Counted from the stretch's first letter, positions 47,730 through 56,588 are shown. The stretch: DNA of 64,000 nucleotides from UBA2377 sp964525935 (GCA_964525935.1 CAZGJZ010000005.1:186001-250000); one strand, 5' to 3'. Notes: generated from the sequence alone by a model not told the origin. Numbers and translations are program-made.

Positions 47730-50138
47730 TTATGGATTCAGCACCAGCGTGTGCTGGGTGGGGCCGGGGAGGAACGGCGTGGGCTCGCCTTTCACCCAGG
47801 CGTCGTGACCGGCGCGGTAGTAGGGTGACAGGGGATGGCCGCTCTGGCCGCCGGGCGAATGCATGAGGCCCTCGGCTTCGCGGCCGGGCGAGACGACGAA
47901 GCGTTCGCTAGCGCCGAACTCGGGGCTTTGCACGCGGGGCATGTGGTCGTCGCCGGCCAGTTGGTCGGCGGGAAGGTTGAGCCAGCCGCAGAGCCAGTTG
48001 GGCAAAACCCGGGCGAGCGGGTGCTGGATATGCGCGGTGTTCCGGCGGCCCCAGGTGGCGCGGTCGAGCGACAGGCCTTCCTTGTCGAGGTTGGTGACAA
48101 CCGTGTCGGCCGCGGCGACGAGCAGGTCATCCCATGTGGTGAACCTCGGATCGAGCAGGTGCGGGGGTTTTTCGTGCAGGAGCGTCCAGAGCGGTCCTTC
48201 GTAGTGAAAACGGCGCCAGTTGAACTGTTCGTTTTCGTCGACGCAGGATTCGAAGATCGCCCCGAGGGCAATATCGGCGGTGGCGCGGCGGAAACTGCGG
48301 ACGAGCCGGTAGCCGACGGAGTCGGTGGCGGCGCGCGGGGTCCAGTTTTCGACGAGCTGGCGGAGTTCGGCGCGGGATTTTTTCTGCGCGACAACCTCGG
48401 GCGTGAGCACTTGCAGCAGGAGTTTTTGCCAGCGCGTGAGGAAGAGGGCGCGATCGTCGAGCTGGATGGCGAGCAGGTCCTGCGGCGTGGCGTGGGCGAG
48501 GGCGGTGAGGCCGTCGCGGATTTGGGCGGCGCGCGGCGCGGAGGCGTAACCGCCATCGCCGAGGAGCGCGTAGGCCTCGCCGCCGAGCGTGCGGGTGTTG
48601 GCGGTCCAGAGTTGGCCCGTGGCGGGAGCACGAACAACGGGAATCTCGTCGGCCGGGAGGAGGCCGTCCCAATGGCGGTCGCCGTAGGCCCACGAGGTGG
48701 GAAGGCGGCCGTCGAATTTGATGCGGCGGGGGAGACGGCCGGCGATGGTCCACGCGATCTGGCCGGCGTCGTCGGCGATGACGATGTTTTGGGCGGGGAT
48801 GCCGGCGCGATGCGCGACGGCGATGGCATCGTCGACGCCGGTCGCCGTTTCCATGGCGAAGAGTTCGTAGTTGGTCGCGGCGGGTTCGTGCAGCACCCAG
48901 CGGTAGGCGAGCAGGCGGTTCTGCGGACCGGGGCCGATGATGGGGCCCCATTGCGTGGAATTGACCTCGAGTTCGACGGGTTTGCCGCCGCGCACGCGGA
49001 TGGTTTCGTAGTGGCGGACGAGTTCGAGGTTTTGGTCGCGGTATTTGTAGAGCGTGCGGTCGATGATGTTGGGTTCGACGATGACGACGTCGCTGGTGTC
49101 GGCATAGGAGGCGGTGAATCCCCAGGCAACGCGGCCGTTGCTGCCGGCGATGACGCAGGGTGCGCCGGGCAGGGTAACGCCGGTGACGCGGTGATCAGCC
49201 TTGTCCGCTGCAGGGCTGGCGGAAGTGGACCAGACGAGCGTGGCGCGATACCACGTATTGGGCACGCGGAGATCGAGGTGCATGTCACTCGCGAGGAGGG
49301 CGGCGCCGCTGGCGGTGCGCGTGCCGGCGAGGGCGAAGCTGTTGCTGCCGGGCAGCAAGGGATCGGCGGTAGGCGGCGTGGGGCGGGCGGCGATTACGGT
49401 GCGACGACGGAGGTCGATGGTTTTGGCGGAAGGAATGGGGGCGAGCGGGCCGGTGGAGCCATCGAGTGCCGCGTCGTCCGGGGCGAATTGCGGGGCGAAA
49501 AAAGCCAGGGCCTGCGGGCCGAGCACATCGCGGAGGGTGGCGAGGGAGCGTTCGTAGCGGCCGTAGGGGTCCTGCAGATCGAAGGCCATCGCGGCGCCGA
49601 GCAAGTAGCTGTCCTCGGGGAGCCATGGTTGGGGTGTGGTGCGGAGCGCGATATACTCAAAAGGTTTTTGGCGAAGGGCGGTGAGGCCGGCATTCACGCC
49701 GGCGGCGTAGGCCTCGACGAGCTGGCGATTGGCGGGCGTATCGAGGGCGAGGGCGCGTTGGGCGACGGAACGGAAACCGTGGACGCGTGCGGCCTGATCG
49801 ACGGGAATGGCGGCGGCACCGACCAACTCGGCGAGTTCGCCGGCGGCGCGGCGACGAAGCAGGTCCATCTGGAAAAAACGATCCTGCGCGTGCAGGTAGC
49901 CGAGGCCGCGGGCGACATCGGCGCGGTTGGAGCCGCGAATGGTGGGGATGCCGAGCGCATCGCGCTCAATCGTCACGGCGGCGCCGAGTCCGGGCAAAGC
50001 GGTGGACCCGTCGAGCTGCGGGAGACTGGCGCGCATCTGAAAATAAAACCAACCGCCGGCGATGACGCCGAGCAGCACGAGCACGCTGACGAGGCTGGCG
50101 AGGAGGCGGAGGGCTTTGGCGGAGGCGGACTTTTTCAC
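47730..50138 (-). CDS. Penicillin acylase-family (Ntn) hydrolase
   Basis: 802 residues from GTG 50138, whose last bases overlap the gluconokinase stop (GTGA); the longer in-frame extension reads across that gene and is not real. A single N-terminal membrane anchor (about residues 9-32, RLLASLVSVLVLLGVIAGGW) exposes the enzyme to the periplasm. The alpha chain has GYLHAQDRFFQMDLLRR, and auto-cleavage before Ser265 (LLPGSNSFALAG) would start the beta chain. NGRVAWGF and GDDHMPRVQSPEFGASERFVVSPG are family typical. It cleaves amides such as penicillins or acyl-homoserine lactones; the substrate is unknown. Confidence 0.9.
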   Translation of the reverse strand: MKKSASAKALRLLASLVSVLVLLGVIAGGWFYFQMRASLPQLDGSTALPGLGAAVTIERDALGIPTIRGSNRADVARGLGYLHAQDRFFQMDLLRRRAAGELAELVGAAAIPVDQAARVHGFRSVAQRALALDTPANRQLVEAYAAGVNAGLTALRQKPFEYIALRTTPQPWLPEDSYLLGAAMAFDLQDPYGRYERSLATLRDVLGPQALAFFAPQFAPDDAALDGSTGPLAPIPSAKTIDLRRRTVIAARPTPPTADPLLPGSNSFALAGTRTASGAALLASDMHLDLRVPNTWYRATLVWSTSASPAADKADHRVTGVTLPGAPCVIAGSNGRVAWGFTASYADTSDVVIVEPNIIDRTLYKYRDQNLELVRHYETIRVRGGKPVELEVNSTQWGPIIGPGPQNRLLAYRWVLHEPAATNYELFAMETATGVDDAIAVAHRAGIPAQNIVIADDAGQIAWTIAGRLPRRIKFDGRLPTSWAYGDRHWDGLLPADEIPVVRAPATGQLWTANTRTLGGEAYALLGDGGYASAPRAAQIRDGLTALAHATPQDLLAIQLDDRALFLTRWQKLLLQVLTPEVVAQKKSRAELRQLVENWTPRAATDSVGYRLVRSFRRATADIALGAIFESCVDENEQFNWRRFHYEGPLWTLLHEKPPHLLDPRFTTWDDLLVAAADTVVTNLDKEGLSLDRATWGRRNTAHIQHPLARVLPNWLCGWLNLPADQLAGDDHMPRVQSPEFGASERFVVSPGREAEGLMHSPGGQSGHPLSPYYRAGHDAWVKGEPTPFLPGPTQHTLVLNP

Positions 50139-50644
50139 AGGGAAAGGCTTTGGCGGATTTGCGCGGCGATGACGGTGGGTGCGGGACCGATGTCGACCGT
50201 AAGCGCGTCCGCGGGTGGCTCGAGCGCGGCGAGCTGGCTGTCGAGCATGGCGGGTTTCATGAAGTGATTTTCGCGGGCGCTGATGCGTGCCCAGAGCTGG
50301 TCGCGGGTGCCGTGGAGGTGGACCAGTCGCACGCGGGTGGGATCGGCGATGAGGACGTGGCGATACGCGGCCTTGAGCGCGGAGCAAGTGACGACGGCGC
50401 TTTCGCCGCGGGCGAGACAAGCGTCGACGTGACGACGGATGGCGGCGAGCCACGGTGCGCGGTCGGCGTCGGTGAGCGGCTGGCCGGCGGACATTTTGGC
50501 GACGTTGGCGGGCGGATGAAATTCGTCCGCATCGGCAAAGCTCCAACCGAGGTCGTGCGCGAGCTGGCGGCCGACGGTGGTCTTGCCGCTGCCGGCGACG
50601 CCCATGAGCAGGACGACCTGCGCGCGGTTTACTTCGCCTGCCAT
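50135..50644 (-). CDS. gntK: Gluconokinase
   Basis: 169 residues. P-loop GVAGSGKT (15-22), then GRQLAHDLGWSFADADEFHPPANVAKMSAGQPLTDADRAPWL, the gluconate-binding signature, and VVTCSALKAAYRHVL plus HLHGTRDQLWARISARENHFM. It phosphorylates gluconate to 6-phosphogluconate in the cytoplasm. The start overlaps the DUF5069 gene by 16 bp and the stop overlaps the penicillin-acylase start (GTGA), so all are translated in one chain. Confidence 0.93.
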   Translation of the reverse strand: MAGEVNRAQVVLLMGVAGSGKTTVGRQLAHDLGWSFADADEFHPPANVAKMSAGQPLTDADRAPWLAAIRRHVDACLARGESAVVTCSALKAAYRHVLIADPTRVRLVHLHGTRDQLWARISARENHFMKPAMLDSQLAALEPPADALTVDIGPAPTVIAAQIRQSLSL

Positions 50645-51084
50645 GCGGACACGGCGACCGGGTCGCGGCCTTCGTCAAAGTCGAGGTAGTCGAACATGGT
50701 GGCGACCGGCTTGGCCTCGAGGGCGGACTCCTTGATGCGGCGCTGGAGGATTTCGTTCCCCTCGTCGCGCCAGCCGCGCTTCATCATGAAGCCGCTCCAG
50801 ACTTCGCACTCCTCGTCGGTGCGCGCACCGCCGCGTTCGTGGGCCCAGGCGAGGAGTTGCTCGTCGTTGAGATCACCGGCGAGGACGCGGGTTTTCAGTT
50901 CGTCGTAATTAACGCGGAGGAAATTGCAGCAGCGGCTGTCGAAGCCCTTGCCGAGGTTGGCCACGTAATCGGCGGCGGGCAGTTTGCCGGCGGCATGGAG
51001 GCGGATCTTGTCGAGCATGCGTCCGAAATAGACGATGCGACCGACGCGAATGTAAGGACTGCGGAGACCGGGGACGTTGGGCAT
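50629..51084 (-). CDS. DUF5069 domain protein
   Basis: 151 residues: LRSPYIRVGRIVYFGRMLDKIRLHAAGKLP, YVANLGKGFDSRCCNFLRVNYDEL, MKRGWRDEGNEI and DYLDFDEGRDP. Nearly the same plan as the protein at 51147, consistent with tandem duplication, and more distantly like 20236. Soluble, unknown function. Overlaps the gluconokinase start by 16 bp. Its upstream spacer holds GTTGAAAG words. Confidence 0.85.
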   Translation of the reverse strand: MPNVPGLRSPYIRVGRIVYFGRMLDKIRLHAAGKLPAADYVANLGKGFDSRCCNFLRVNYDELKTRVLAGDLNDEQLLAWAHERGGARTDEECEVWSGFMMKRGWRDEGNEILQRRIKESALEAKPVATMFDYLDFDEGRDPVAVSAWQAK

Positions 51085-51088
51085 GAGA

Positions 51089-51120
51089 GAAGTTGAAGGT
51101 TGAAAGGTGAAAGTTGAAAG
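51089..51120. repeat. GTTGAAGGTTGAAAGGTGAA repeat
   Basis: AGTTGAAGGTTGAAAGGTGA and AAGTTGAAAG words between the two DUF5069 genes, directly before the start at 51084. Same family as 19989-20020. Confidence 0.75.
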
Positions 51121-51146
51121 ACCGGGCAGAGTGGGGCGATGAGATA

Positions 51147-51608
51147 TTAAATATTGTCCCAGGCGTGGGTGGCGACGGGATCGCGGCCTTCGTCGTATTC
51201 GATATGGTCGAGGATGGTTTCGATGGGTTTGCCGGTGAGACCGCTGTCCTTGATGCGCTGCGGGAGGACGGCGGAGCGTTCGTCGCGCCAGCCGAGTTTA
51301 AGGAGAAAACGGTTCCACATGTGGCAATCCTCGTCGCTGCGAGCCGTGCCGCGCGCGTGGACCCAGGCGAGGATTTCCTCATCGGTGCCGCCTTGGAGGG
51401 TGCGTTCGCGCAGGTCGTCGTAGCGCACGCCGAGGAAACGGCAGCAGCGGCCGTCGAGCATGTTGACCCGGGCGTCACCGAGATTGTCTACATAGTCGGC
51501 CGGAAGTTTGCCGGCGGCGTGGAGGCGGATTTTGTCGAGCATGCGGCCGAAATAAACGAGCCGACCGACCTTGGTGTAACAGCTGCGGAGACCGGGGACG
51601 TGGGGCAT
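51147..51608 (-). CDS. DUF5069 domain protein (second tandem copy)
   Basis: 153 residues from ATG 51608; the open frame continues upstream only through a repeat that translates to FSIFDFGFL. Its core, YFGRMLDKIRLHAAGKLPADYVDNLGD, CCRFLGVRYDDLRERTL, EEILAWVHARG and DHIEYDEGRDP, matches the gene at 50629. First gene of the DUF5069-DUF5069-gntK-acylase run. Function unknown. Confidence 0.85.
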   Translation of the reverse strand: MPHVPGLRSCYTKVGRLVYFGRMLDKIRLHAAGKLPADYVDNLGDARVNMLDGRCCRFLGVRYDDLRERTLQGGTDEEILAWVHARGTARSDEDCHMWNRFLLKLGWRDERSAVLPQRIKDSGLTGKPIETILDHIEYDEGRDPVATHAWDNI

Positions 51609-51611
51609 GGG

Positions 51612-51690
51612 AGAATTTTCGATTTTGGAATTTCGATTTTCGATGGGGGCGCGCGAAGCCAGAAATCCAAAATCGAAAATCGAAAATCCA
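51612..51690. repeat. GATTTTCGATTTT-type inverted repeat
   Basis: Left arm GAGAATTTTCGATTTTGGAA plus TTTCGATTTTCGATGG (51611-51646), right arm AAATCCAAAATCGAAAATCG plus AAAATCCA (51663-51690). Same family as 46797-46911 and 34103. Confidence 0.85.
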
Positions 51691-51691
51691 G

Positions 51692-51964
51692 TCAGGTTCG
51701 GCGCCAGTAGACGGCGGTGGCGAGGAGGCCGAGGGCGAAGGTGGGGGCGTTGATCCAGAGCTGGTGAAACGGCACCGGCCAGTGATGACACGCGTAGATG
51801 ATGGCCACGTGCTTGATCGCGATGAGGATCCAGCAGATGAAGATGAAGCGCAGCGTGCGCGGATTGGGCGGCACGCGGCGGACGACATGCACTTCGTGCA
51901 CGAAGCCATGCTCATAGTCGTGGGCAGGCGTGCGGGAGAGGAGCCGGAGCAATTGGGCAAACAT
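51692..51964 (-). CDS. Small two-helix membrane protein
   Basis: 90 residues. Basic, His-rich start (YEHGFVHEVHVVRRVPPNP), then two membrane helices: about 39-58 (LRFIFICWILIAIKHVAIIY) and about 70-87 (WINAPTFALGLLATAVYW), with an RRT end. No family recognised. It is encoded divergently from the YdeP-like molybdo-enzyme gene (35 bp to its ATG at 52000), which may mean shared control. Confidence 0.75.
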   Translation of the reverse strand: MFAQLLRLLSRTPAHDYEHGFVHEVHVVRRVPPNPRTLRFIFICWILIAIKHVAIIYACHHWPVPFHQLWINAPTFALGLLATAVYWRRT

Positions 51965-51999
51965 GACGGATGCTTGAAAGATAGCGCAAACCTGCCGGA

Positions 52000-54384
52000 A
52001 TGAAAGCCGCCGTGTCCAAACCCTCCACGCCTTCCGTCCCGCCCGCCGCCCAGCCGCCCGTCGAACTTGACGGCACCAAGCTTGGCGCGCCCAGCGCCGC
52101 CGCCGCCGGCCTCAAGGCCGTGATGATGACCAACAGCTTCGTCGTGGCCGGTGTCGGCCCGATCAAGGGGACGAAACTGTTGCTCGGGGTAAACCAGAAG
52201 GATGGCTTCGACTGCCAGTCCTGCGCGTGGCCGAGTCCGGACGGCGACCGGCACACGTTTGAATTTTGCGAAAACGGCGCCAAGGCAATCGCGGACGAGG
52301 CGACGCCGACACGCTGCACGCCGGAGTTTTTTGCGGCGCATTCCGTGGCGGAGCTCGCCGCGAAGAGCGACTACTGGCTCAACCGCCAGGGGCGGCTCAC
52401 GCACCCGATGGTGCTGCGCCCGGGCGCAACGCATTACGTGCCGATTGCCTGGGACGAGGCGTTCGCACTCGTCGCCGCCGAGTTGCGGGCGCTGCCGACG
52501 CCGGATGCGGCGGCGTTTTACACCTCGGGCCGCACGAGCAATGAGGCGGCCTTTCTCTACCAGCTTTTTGTCCGCCAGTTTGGCACCAATAACCTGCCCG
52601 ACTGTTCCAACATGTGCCACGAGTCGAGCGGTTCGGCGTTGGGCGAGAGTATCGGCATCGGCAAGGGCACGGTGACGCTGGATGATTTTGAGAAGGCGGA
52701 GCTGATTTTCATCATCGGCCAGAATCCCGGCACGAATCACCCACGCATGCTTTCCTCGCTCGAAGAGGCGAAGAAAAACGGCGCGAAAATCGTCTCCGTC
52801 AACCCGATGCCCGAAGTCGGCACCGACCGGTTTAAGAACCCGCAGCATTTCATGAACCCGCTGAAGGCGCTGCCGACCCTGCTCGGCGAAGGCGCGCGGT
52901 TGGCCGACGTTTGGGTGCAGGCGCGCATCAACGGCGATCTCGCGCTCTTCAAGGGCATCATGAAGGAGCTGCTGGCCGCCGAGGAAGCGGCGCCTGGCAC
53001 GGTGTTTGACCACGCGTTTATCCGCGAGCACACGCACGGCTACGAGGCGCTCATCACTGATCTGCGCGCGGCGGATTGGGCGGCGATCGTCGAGTCGAGC
53101 GGCGTGAGTCGCGAACAGATCAAGCAAGTGGCGGACATGGCGGCGCGTTCGAAGGCGACCATCTGCTGCTGGGCGATGGGCCTCACGCAGCAGCCCAACG
53201 CGGTCGAGACGATCCAGGGCATCGTCAATTTTCTCCTCCTCGGCGGCCACTTTGGCCGGCCGGGCGCGGGCGCTTGTCCGGTGCGCGGTCACTCGAATGT
53301 GCAGGGCGACCGCACGATGGGCATCTTTGAAAAAATGCCCGACTGGTGGCTCGACCGCCTCGATGCGGAGTTCGGCTTCAAGTCGCCGCGCGCACACGGC
53401 TTCGACACCGTCGATGCCATCAAGGCGATGCACGCCGGCCGCGTGCAGGTGTTCTTCGCGATGGGCGGCAATTTTCTCTCGGCCACGCCCGACACCGAAT
53501 ACACCGCGGCGGCGCTGCGCCGCTGTGCGCTGACGGCGCAGGTTTCCACGAAGCTCAACCGCGCGCATCTCGTCACGGGACGCACGGCGCTGATTCTGCC
53601 GTGCCTCGGGCGCAGCGAGCGCGACGTGCAGGCGACGGGCGAACAGTTTGTCACCGTCGAGGACTCGATGGGCATCATCAATCCCTCGCGCGGCAAGGCC
53701 GCGCCGGCGTCGGAGCACTTGTTGAGCGAACCGGCAATCGTGTGCCGGCTGGCCGCGGCGGTGCTCGGGGAAAAATCCCGGCTGCCGTGGGCGGAGTTTG
53801 CCGGCAACTACGACCTCATCCGCGACCGGATCGAGCGGGTGATCCCGGGTTTCGACAACTACAACCAGCGCATCCGCGCCGGCATCTTTTATCTACCCAA
53901 TGCGCCGCGCGACAAACGCGAGTGGCGCACGGCCACGAAGAGGGCGAACTTCACCGTCGCGCCGATCCCGAAGCGCGCGTTCGCGCCGGGCGAATACGTG
54001 ATGATGACCATCCGCACCCACGACCAGTTCAACACGACGGTCTACGGCCTCGACGACCGTTACCGCGGCGTGTTTGGCGGCCGGCGGGTGGTTTTCATGC
54101 ACGAGGAGGACATCCGCGCGGCCGGTCTCCAACAGGGCCAGATCGTGGATTTGACCAACCGTTTCGGCGGCGTGGAGCGCGTGGCGAAGCACTTCATGGT
54201 GGCGCCCTACCGGATCCCGCGCGGCTGTGTGGCCACGTATTTCCCTGAGGCCAATGTGCTTGTGCCAATCGATAGCGTGGCGGCCAAGAGCAACACCCCG
54301 ACCAGCAAGTTCGTGGTCATCACCCTCACCCCGGTCGCGGACACCGCCGCGGCGTTGGCGGCTATGCAGGCTGCGACGGCGTAA
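52000..54384 (+). CDS. FdhF/YdeP-family molybdopterin oxidoreductase
   Basis: 794 residues. Iron-sulfur region: GFDCQSCAWPSPDG and FEFCENGAKA. Molybdopterin domains: AAFYTSGRTSNEAAFLYQLF, NLPDCSNMCHESSGSAL, LIFIIGQNPGTNHPRML, and the later GACPVRGHSNVQGDRTMG, FFAMGGNFLSATPDTEYT. Dinucleotide-binding end: VMMTIRTHDQFNTTVYGLDDRY and GCVATYFPEANVLVPID. E. coli YdeP is an acid-resistance relative of formate dehydrogenase with unknown substrate. The N-terminal 40 residues are low-complexity, Pro/Ala-rich. Confidence 0.88.
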   Translation: MKAAVSKPSTPSVPPAAQPPVELDGTKLGAPSAAAAGLKAVMMTNSFVVAGVGPIKGTKLLLGVNQKDGFDCQSCAWPSPDGDRHTFEFCENGAKAIADEATPTRCTPEFFAAHSVAELAAKSDYWLNRQGRLTHPMVLRPGATHYVPIAWDEAFALVAAELRALPTPDAAAFYTSGRTSNEAAFLYQLFVRQFGTNNLPDCSNMCHESSGSALGESIGIGKGTVTLDDFEKAELIFIIGQNPGTNHPRMLSSLEEAKKNGAKIVSVNPMPEVGTDRFKNPQHFMNPLKALPTLLGEGARLADVWVQARINGDLALFKGIMKELLAAEEAAPGTVFDHAFIREHTHGYEALITDLRAADWAAIVESSGVSREQIKQVADMAARSKATICCWAMGLTQQPNAVETIQGIVNFLLLGGHFGRPGAGACPVRGHSNVQGDRTMGIFEKMPDWWLDRLDAEFGFKSPRAHGFDTVDAIKAMHAGRVQVFFAMGGNFLSATPDTEYTAAALRRCALTAQVSTKLNRAHLVTGRTALILPCLGRSERDVQATGEQFVTVEDSMGIINPSRGKAAPASEHLLSEPAIVCRLAAAVLGEKSRLPWAEFAGNYDLIRDRIERVIPGFDNYNQRIRAGIFYLPNAPRDKREWRTATKRANFTVAPIPKRAFAPGEYVMMTIRTHDQFNTTVYGLDDRYRGVFGGRRVVFMHEEDIRAAGLQQGQIVDLTNRFGGVERVAKHFMVAPYRIPRGCVATYFPEANVLVPIDSVAAKSNTPTSKFVVITLTPVADTAAALAAMQAATA

Positions 54385-54454
54385 ACACCAGCCGTCGCGG
54401 TGCGGTGGGCTGGCCACGAAACATTTTCCCCTCCCGTCAGTCCTATACCCCACC

Positions 54455-54979
54455 ATGAAAACCCATCACATGCTGTTCGCCGCCGGGCTTGCCCTTGCGG
54501 CTGGCTTCGGCGCCACCGCAGCCGAGACCGCCAAATCCAACGCCAAAGTGGAGGTGTTGTTCGCCAAGCCCGCCGATCAATACACGGATATCCGTGACGG
54601 TTCGATGCCATCGGAAAAAGGCCAGGCCGCCAACCTCGAGGCGCTCAAGCAACACATCGAGCAACGCGCCGCGAAACTCATCCCGGACGGCCAGAAGCTC
54701 ACCGTGACGCTCGCCGACGTGGACATGGCGGGCGAATTCGAACCCTGGCGCGGCGCCGGGGCGGATGACGTCCGCATCGTAAAGGATATTTATCCCCCGC
54801 GCATCGACCTCGAATTCAAGCTGACCGATGCAGCCGGCCAGATCGTCAAGGAAGGTAAAAAGCAGCTCCGGGATATTTCCTTCATGATGAAGCTCAGCAT
54901 TCAGCGCGATGATCCGTTCCGCTATGAAAAGGAACTGCTCAACGACTGGCTGAGCAAGGAATTCAAGGCGGCGAAGTAA
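54455..54979 (+). CDS. DUF3016 exported protein
   Basis: 174 residues from ATG 54455 with a signal peptide (MKTHHMLFAAGLALAAGFGATAA). KVEVLFAKPADQYTDIRDGS, LEALKQHIEQRAAKLIPDGQKLTVTLADVDMAGEFEPWRG, RIVKDIYPPRIDLEFKLTD and LLNDWLSKEFKAAK match DUF3016, a periplasmic protein family of unknown role. Located 70 bp after the YdeP-like gene, same strand, possibly co-transcribed. Confidence 0.88.
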   Translation: MKTHHMLFAAGLALAAGFGATAAETAKSNAKVEVLFAKPADQYTDIRDGSMPSEKGQAANLEALKQHIEQRAAKLIPDGQKLTVTLADVDMAGEFEPWRGAGADDVRIVKDIYPPRIDLEFKLTDAAGQIVKEGKKQLRDISFMMKLSIQRDDPFRYEKELLNDWLSKEFKAAK

Positions 54980-55038
54980 GCCCGCGTTTTTTCCAAAACC
55001 CGTTTGCCCACGGCCGCGCGCGTCTTACGCTCGCGGCC

Positions 55039-55428
55039 GTGTCGTTTTCCGAAACCGAGTCCCACCCGCGCCTGGACAAGTGGCTTTGGGCCGTGCGGCT
55101 TTTCAAGACCCGGGCGCTGGCGGCCGACGCCTGCCGCCGTGGCATGGTGCAGGTCAACGAGCTCCCGGCCAAGCCCGCGCGCAACGTGCACGCGGGTGAG
55201 ACCGTTAGTGTGCGCCAGGGCATCATGACGCGCACGGTGCGGGTGCTGGCGGTCCCGGCCGCGCGACTCGGCGCGAAGCTGGTCCCGGCGCATTGCGAGG
55301 ACCTGACGCCCGCGGCGGAATATGAAAAAGTCCGCGAGCAGCGCGTGCAGCACTTGCTCGCCCGCGACAAAGGCGCCGGCCGGCCGACGAAACGTGACCG
55401 CCGGCTGACGGACCGACTGTTTGAGTGA
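55039..55428 (+). CDS. S4-domain RNA-binding protein (HslR/Hsp15-like)
   Basis: 129 residues from GTG 55039. S4 RNA-binding motif RLDKWLWAVRLFKTRALAADACRRGMVQVN, then RTVRVLAVPAARLGAK and a basic tail (GAGRPTKRDRRLTDRL) as in heat-shock protein 15. That protein binds free 50S subunits carrying nascent chain and tRNA, helping to recycle stalled ribosomes. GTG is the only start that gives the full S4 domain. Confidence 0.9.
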   Translation: MSFSETESHPRLDKWLWAVRLFKTRALAADACRRGMVQVNELPAKPARNVHAGETVSVRQGIMTRTVRVLAVPAARLGAKLVPAHCEDLTPAAEYEKVREQRVQHLLARDKGAGRPTKRDRRLTDRLFE

Positions 55429-55524
55429 GGCGAGGCAGGCGACTGAAGAAATATGGAAACCAGGAAAATTGGAAAAGGCATCGCGCGTCCCGGGGCATTC
55501 CTGATTTCCTGAGTGCCACATCCC

Positions 55525-55938
55525 ATGGAGGTCTATTCCAAATTCGAAACCGAGCTCGCCGTCCGGCCAGATGACATTGATCTCTACCAGCACGTGCACA
55601 GCACCCGTTACCTCGATTACGTGCTCGCGGCGCGTTTCGACCAGATGGACCGGTTTTATAAGATGCCGATGCAGGAGTTCGCGCGGATCGGGCTCGGTTG
55701 GTTCATGTCGGCGGCGGCGATCCAGTTCAAACGCCCGCTGGGTTGGGGCGATCGCATGGTGGTGCGGACGTGGATCGAATATTTTACGGAAACCGGTTGC
55801 CGGGTGGCATTTGAGATAGAAAAACTCCCCACCGGGAAACGCGTGTGCGACGGGCATTGCGACTACTCGCTGGTCACGCTTGCGACTGGCCGGGCCACGC
55901 CATTGCCGGAGGATATTCGGGCAAAATATTCGATCTGA
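55525..55938 (+). CDS. Acyl-CoA thioesterase, hotdog fold (4HBT type)
   Basis: 137 residues from ATG 55525; a GTG at 55513 would add four residues. RPDDIDLYQHVHSTRYLDYVLAARFDQMDRF contains the family's N/D-x2-H-x3-Y motif with the catalytic Asp. GWFMSAAAIQFKRPLGWGDRMVVRTWIEYF and RVAFEIEKL complete the hotdog. It hydrolyses acyl-CoA or acyl-ACP thioesters in the cytoplasm; YbgC/FadM-like. A repeat with GGAAACCAGGAAAATTGG words lies just upstream. Confidence 0.9.
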   Translation: MEVYSKFETELAVRPDDIDLYQHVHSTRYLDYVLAARFDQMDRFYKMPMQEFARIGLGWFMSAAAIQFKRPLGWGDRMVVRTWIEYFTETGCRVAFEIEKLPTGKRVCDGHCDYSLVTLATGRATPLPEDIRAKYSI

Positions 55939-55951
55939 CGGGTTGGTGGCA

Positions 55952-55980
55952 TTGCGCCAAAACGGCGCGTTCCCTAATAA
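55952..55980 (+). promoter_or_regulatory. Predicted sigma70-type promoter of the RRM gene
   Basis: TTGCGC (-35), exact 17-bp spacer, TAATAA (-10). Transcription would start near 55987, giving a leader of about 160 nt before the RRM ATG. Long leaders of this kind are common for cold-shock RNA-binding protein mRNAs. Confidence 0.55.
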
Positions 55981-56146
55981 TCTTGCGTTACCCCCACCCC
56001 TGTGCGTTTTAAAGGCCTTATCGTTAGAGACAGCGTTAGGCGACAGTATCTGGTGAGTCGTAGGCTGAGCAAAGTGCTCAAGTGATGATTTCGAAACCCA
56101 CGTTGGGAACGGACTGGCAGCAGACGAAGGATCTACGAGACATCAC

Positions 56147-56524
56147 ATGAGTAACTCCAAACTATACGTCGGCAACCTGTCGTTCAAGACCACCGAAGAC
56201 GAGCTCCGCTCGGCTTTCGGCCAATTCGGCTCCGTTACCGACGTTTACGTCGCCATGGACAAGATGACCGGTCGCCCCCGTGGCTTCGCGTTCGTCACCA
56301 TGGGCACCGATGACGAGGCCAAGCAGGCCGCTGAGAAGATGAACGGCACCGATCTCGGTGGTCGTCAGCTCACCGTCAATGAGGCCCGTCCCAAGGAAGA
56401 GCGCCCGGGTGGCGGCTTCGGCGGTGGCGGCGGCGGTCGTGGCTTCGGCGGCGGCGGTGGCCGTGGCGGCTTCGGTGGCGGCGGTCGCGGTGGCGATCGC
56501 GACCGTGGCGAGCGTCGCTACTAA
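56147..56524 (+). CDS. Glycine-rich RRM RNA-binding protein
   Basis: 125 residues. One RRM with RNP2 KLYVGNLSF (5-13) and RNP1 RGFAFVTM (45-52), then a Gly/Arg-rich tail (residues 84-125, GGFGGGGGGRGFGG and GDRDRGERRY). Small bacterial RRM proteins like this bind single-stranded RNA and act as cold-shock RNA chaperones. It precedes a DEAD-box helicase gene, 200 bp downstream, a functional pairing for RNA structure removal at low temperature; a terminator separates them. Confidence 0.93.
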   Translation: MSNSKLYVGNLSFKTTEDELRSAFGQFGSVTDVYVAMDKMTGRPRGFAFVTMGTDDEAKQAAEKMNGTDLGGRQLTVNEARPKEERPGGGFGGGGGGRGFGGGGGRGGFGGGGRGGDRDRGERRY

Positions 56525-56556
56525 TCGATTCGTTCTAACGAACTGAATTTTTCGAG

Positions 56557-56588
56557 GGACGGAGCTCCTTTGGGGCTCCGTCCTTTTT
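56557..56588 (+). terminator. Terminator after the RRM gene
   Basis: GGACGGAGC / GCTCCGTCC stem with loop TCCTTTGGG, then TTTTT and more T residues. Separates the RRM gene from the helicase gene. Confidence 0.92.

Noticed and set aside
47730..50678. Extended N-terminus of the penicillin acylase (180 extra codons)
   Set aside because: It reads through the gluconokinase gene in another frame; the GTG at 50138 gives the membrane anchor and GTGA overlap.
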